A stretch of DNA of 64,000 bases from Straminergon stramineum. Its lineage: Eukaryota; Streptophyta; Bryopsida; Hypnales; Calliergonaceae. This document shows, piece after piece, positions 60,503-64,000 of the stretch; position 1 is the first letter of the stretch, and the number at the start of each line of letters is the position of its first letter. A program made the translations under genes and the position numbers. A model generated the notes under the pieces. It ran no database searches. It saw nothing but the letters and a program-made list of their open reading frames with translations, and was not told where the DNA came from. The stretch is taken from the NCBI GenBank assembly GCA_963920665.1, contig OY987272.1, forward strand, positions 4,469,001 to 4,533,000. Reading direction: 5' to 3'.

Positions 60503-61505
60503 TACTATAGTTGCACTATAATCATGGAAGGTTTCTATACTATAGACACCTATACCTAGGTGTATAGTCTTCTAGGTTCATGGGTTCATGCTCTTAAGCT
60601 CACATAATAGCAATCCTCTTTTCCATTGGCCCTTAGATGAATTTGGCAAAATGCAACATAATAAAGCTCCAAATTTCCTATGCACTTGTTGCAAGGGCTT
60701 GAGGGATGCCATTTTCTTGCAACAAAGTGCCAAAAAAAGTCAATGATGTGACCTAATAGCATCACATTTCTAATTGTAACAATTATTTTGGGGTAGATTT
60801 GGTTCATTTGAATCAAATTTGATGTCTCGAAACTACCATTGGTATCTAAAAGCATCCTCTATGGTCCTGTAATCCTAGAAGGATATGGCTCCTTGTGACT
60901 AAGGTAATGACCAAAGTACTCTTATTCTTAGACTAATAGATACATTATTTGAATCTTCTATTAATGTGGAAGTCATCTATTGGATCTTTTAGGCTCAAAA
61001 TGTCCTTTTGAGGTTAAATTTTGACCTTACAAACTAACTCTAAAGTGCAGGTCAAGGCTGTGATACCTCATTTTACAAAAGGAAGATAGACAAAGGCAAG
61101 AAGACCAATTCTATAGTGAACAAGAATTAATGTGCAATCATGGCAATATTTCACCTTGTCTTTCCCTTTTGAAGGACTTGCCAAAAACATCCCACATAAT
61201 GCATAATCATCAAATTGAATTTCATGGGTCCATAGCAATGGTGTGTCTAGTAGTGGGGGCATGTGATCTTATTTCTTAGCAAAAGTTGTCAAACATTCAA
61301 ATGGGGGCTCCAGACAACAATTTGAAGGCCCATAAGTGATGCTCCAAGAGCAACCAATGGGAGTTAAAGTATTTGTGCTTCAAGAGTGGTCATAGAAGGG
61401 GAGTCTAGTGGCGTGAATAGGGCCCTTTATGTTGAAAACTCATAGAATATTATGTGAGTGTCAGAAAATTACAAAACATTTTTTTCCTTTAAATAGTGAC
61501 AAGGT
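60503..61505. other. Stretch without recognised genes
   Basis: Only short frames and the outer flank of element G. No supported feature. Confidence 0.4.
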
Positions 61506-61508
61506 TAT

Positions 61509-61681
61509 CACTAGAAGAAAATTGTGAAGATTTCAATACAATCTACTTGATGTTTTTGTTTTGTATAACACAAAAATATCAAGTTCAGCACAAAATCTTC
61601 GTTGAATTTGATATTTTTGTGTTATACAAAACAAAAACATCAAGTAGATTGTGTTGAAATCTCCACAGTTTTCCTCTAGTG
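61509..61681. mobile_element. CACTA-type hairpin MITE
   Basis: CACTAGAAGAAAA... with almost complete self-complementarity over both halves and a short loop, ending CTAGTG. The 3-bp duplication TAT is on both sides (61506-61508, 61682-61684). The terminus is shared with the element at 5269-6429. Confidence 0.9.
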
Positions 61682-62531
61682 TATAAAAAAAAACAAAGAA
61701 GAAATACCACTCAATTTTCTTTGAAGGGTATGGAACACTATTTTTTATTTGGTCAATATATTGCTCGCATCAAACTATTTCAGCTTGTGCACCTAACTCC
61801 CTCAAAATACTCCCCAATGCTAAGAGGGCATGTAGGCTTAACCGTTTTAAATAAAAAAATGATGGGGGAGAGAAAAAAATCAAGTGCAATTAGGAGGTAA
61901 GAAGGATACTAGAGCAAAAAATAATTTTGTAAACTTGTTTTTTTTTTGTGAAGGAGGCTAATATTATTTCAAAAGGAAATTCATCATTTTAATAGGCAAG
62001 GTCTTTTGGACAAAAGAAATGACAATTTCAGGTACACATACCTTAATTCCTTTAGGATTTTGGCCTTGAGAATACATGTACCATTTGGATTGTATTTTGA
62101 GGCCACTTGGTATTCATAGCATTATTCTGGGCTCTAGGATGCAACTTTTGGAACCCAAATGTTTTGCTTGTGTTCCAAGTCGAAGTTGATATAGCGTAGT
62201 GAAATGTGTGGGCATACTCTAATGGACAAAAATTCGTGAAAAATGTTAGCATAGGTGGGGTTCAGATAGGGTCTTCTAATGAGTCATGACATTCGTATCG
62301 ACCCAAAGTAAGGTAATGTGACAATACAATACAAGTTACTTGGTCACATTATCACTTGTAGTTTAGGTCCCTTATATTACATTACAAGGAAGCTCAATTC
62401 TAAGAAAGAAAAATAACAACTAAATCTAACCTAAAGAATGAGTAAATGCCATCATGAAAATGGCCAAAATTGCACTACATTTCATTACACACAACAACAA
62501 TACATCATGCTTCTACCCTGATGCAATAATA

Positions 62532-62727
62532 CACTATAAGAAATCCATGTTTTAGATGATAGATTTTAGGTGACATCAAATCTAGCAACCCGTATTTTTA
62601 TGCTAACAATAATGTTCAACATAATATGAAGATGCTACACTCAACATTATTGTTGACATAAAAATGTGGTATGTTACATGAGATGTAACCAAATATTTTT
62701 CACCTAAAACACGGGGTTCTTATAGTG
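62532..62727. mobile_element. CACTA-type MITE
   Basis: CACTATAAGAAATCC...GGGTTCTTATAGTG, 196 bp, with an inner inverted pair ATGTTTTAG / CTAAAACA. Flanks ATA and ACA, a 3-bp duplication with one change. Confidence 0.75.
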
Positions 62728-63717
62728 ACACCTCAAGAAACCAATTAAATGTACAATGATCTATAGCAATCAAACTACAAAAAGAAATTGCAAAACACAT
62801 AAATGAAGGTAATAATTTCATCCATGTGTGAATGAATAACACAATAGAAATTGAACTAAAAAAAAGGTCAATTGACCTTTGTGATATTGCAATAGAAACA
62901 AACCTTGTCTATCGAGCTATTTTACATTTAATTTTGATCAAATTTCACTCATAATCCAAATCAATCCTCAGAGATATCAAGTTAACAAAATTACTCCACC
63001 CTAAGAGAGAACCACTAAGAGAGACTACTTGGAGAAGATGCAATGCAAGAACGTCACAAATTGATAGCAATAAAAAAAACTTGTAAATACATATGAAGGC
63101 TATCATTTCATCAATACATGAATGAATGCAATAGAGCATCAAAGCAAGACACAATCGAGCCTACAAACCTTTGTAACATTGTAATAACAACAGAGCTAGT
63201 TTGTTGAACTCTTTGACCTTGACTTTTGCCAAATTTCACTCTCTAGTTTGAGTAAACCCTCAACAATCGCAATTGTGCAAATTACTTCAAACCCTAAAGA
63301 ATGGTGATTGCAAAAAAAGACTACTTAGAGAAGATGACATTGAAGCACCATTGCAAATTGTAAAAGAAGTTGCAACAATATCCTTCAAATGTAAAATTTG
63401 CAAGGTCTATAACAATTATTTGTGAATACACAAGCACCTGAACTCTAAAGTGAGCATTGTGGTGAGAAGTTCGCTAATGATCCTAAACCAATTAAACCTG
63501 TTATTGGTACATTACAACTTGACACCCCACGGCAGTGTATTTGCATTGCAAAGTCCTACAAGAAATTCATTGTTGGCTCAATCCCAATAAGGATAGATTC
63601 TTCATTGAATTCCTTACACTGATGCCCAAATGTTCAAATTGCAAGTATTTTCAAATACATCTATTTTCAATACATTATTGGGTGAATATGGCCAATCGTA
63701 GGCCATTTTGGCTTGGA
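62728..63717. other. Stretch without recognised genes
   Basis: AT-rich, with two loosely similar segments (62760-62860 and 63060-63160 share AATGAATxxAxxxAATAGA). No gene seen. Confidence 0.4.
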
Positions 63718-64000
63718 CAATCCTAAAGGGGTTAAGTGATAGTGGACTTGTCTCTTGAAAATTTCAAAAGGCCATTTGTCATCCAAATTATTATTTTTAG
63801 TGCATTTAACCTTTAAAAAATAAGCCTATGATCACGAATTTAGGCCTCCCACTTCATAACTATATGTGAATGAATTCATTTTATTTTATTTTTTCAAAGA
63901 TGAAATCATATGTCTTCTATGAGTCATAAAAAATTTCAAATATTTTTTTGAAATTGGAAATAACTATGAAATCTTAAACCTAAATTTCCAAAACATTTTT
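63718..64000. mobile_element. TTAA-type element ends at the right window edge
   Basis: CCTAAAGGGG + TTAA (63732-63735) is a right terminus. TTAA (63806-63809) + CCTTTAAAAAATAAGCC may be a left terminus of another copy running off the window. Confidence 0.4.

Noticed and set aside
61509..61681. Long hairpin as a microRNA precursor
   Set aside because: CACTAG ends and a 3-bp TAT duplication identify a CACTA MITE.
1..64000. CRISPR arrays, bacterial operons, ribosome binding sites, rRNA or tRNA genes
   Set aside because: The sequence is plant nuclear DNA; no spaced direct repeats of CRISPR type and no tRNA or rRNA motifs were recognised by eye.

Overview
This is nuclear DNA of a land plant. The evidence is spliced genes with GT-AG introns, plant-type DNA transposons (PIF/Harbinger with a Myb-like partner gene, CACTA, hAT, Stowaway-like, MULE/SWIM), LTR-type repeats of 4-5 kb, AT-rich spacers and very low gene density. 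Long LTRs and sparse genes would suit a gymnosperm or another non-flowering lineage, but nothing in the window settles the species.

Layout: 0-1.4 kb holds exon 1 of gene X copy 0 (minus strand, cut by the window edge). 1.4-4.2 kb holds GC-rich repeated fragments and a TIR element with an 84-bp minisatellite. 4.8-9.2 kb is a decayed PIF/Harbinger transposon, with its transposase on + and its Myb-like partner on -, broken by a CACTA insertion. 9.1-15.3 kb is a long LTR-like repeat plus an inverted fragment of it. 15.7-22.8 kb is nested TIR elements. 22.95-33.9 kb is gene block A. 33.9-46.4 kb is nested elements. 46.4-58.04 kb is gene block B, a duplicate of A. 58.3-64 kb is small TIR elements and AT-rich sequence.

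Each complete block carries three genes in the same arrangement: a heavy-metal-associated (HMA) domain gene on +, then gene Y (small soluble protein, 2 exons) and gene X (coiled coil plus three membrane segments, 2 exons) on -. Copy 0 at the left edge is a third gene X. The gene models come from comparing A with B: reading frame, splice sites and intron phase agree in both. HMA copy A is open across four exons (221 aa). HMA copy B has two Trp-to-stop changes and has lost its stop codon through a 274-bp deletion. I do not know a function for X or Y and see no proof that the three genes act together beyond their joint duplication.

The most unusual feature is a family of TIR elements with ends CCCCTAAA...TTTAGGGG flanked by TTAA. 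Several can be checked against an empty site in the paralogous block or in a related repeat, so they are real insertions. TTAA target duplication with CCC ends is the hallmark of piggyBac (Sola3 also uses TTAA). To my knowledge this is not a usual group in land plants. No transposase for it is visible in the window.
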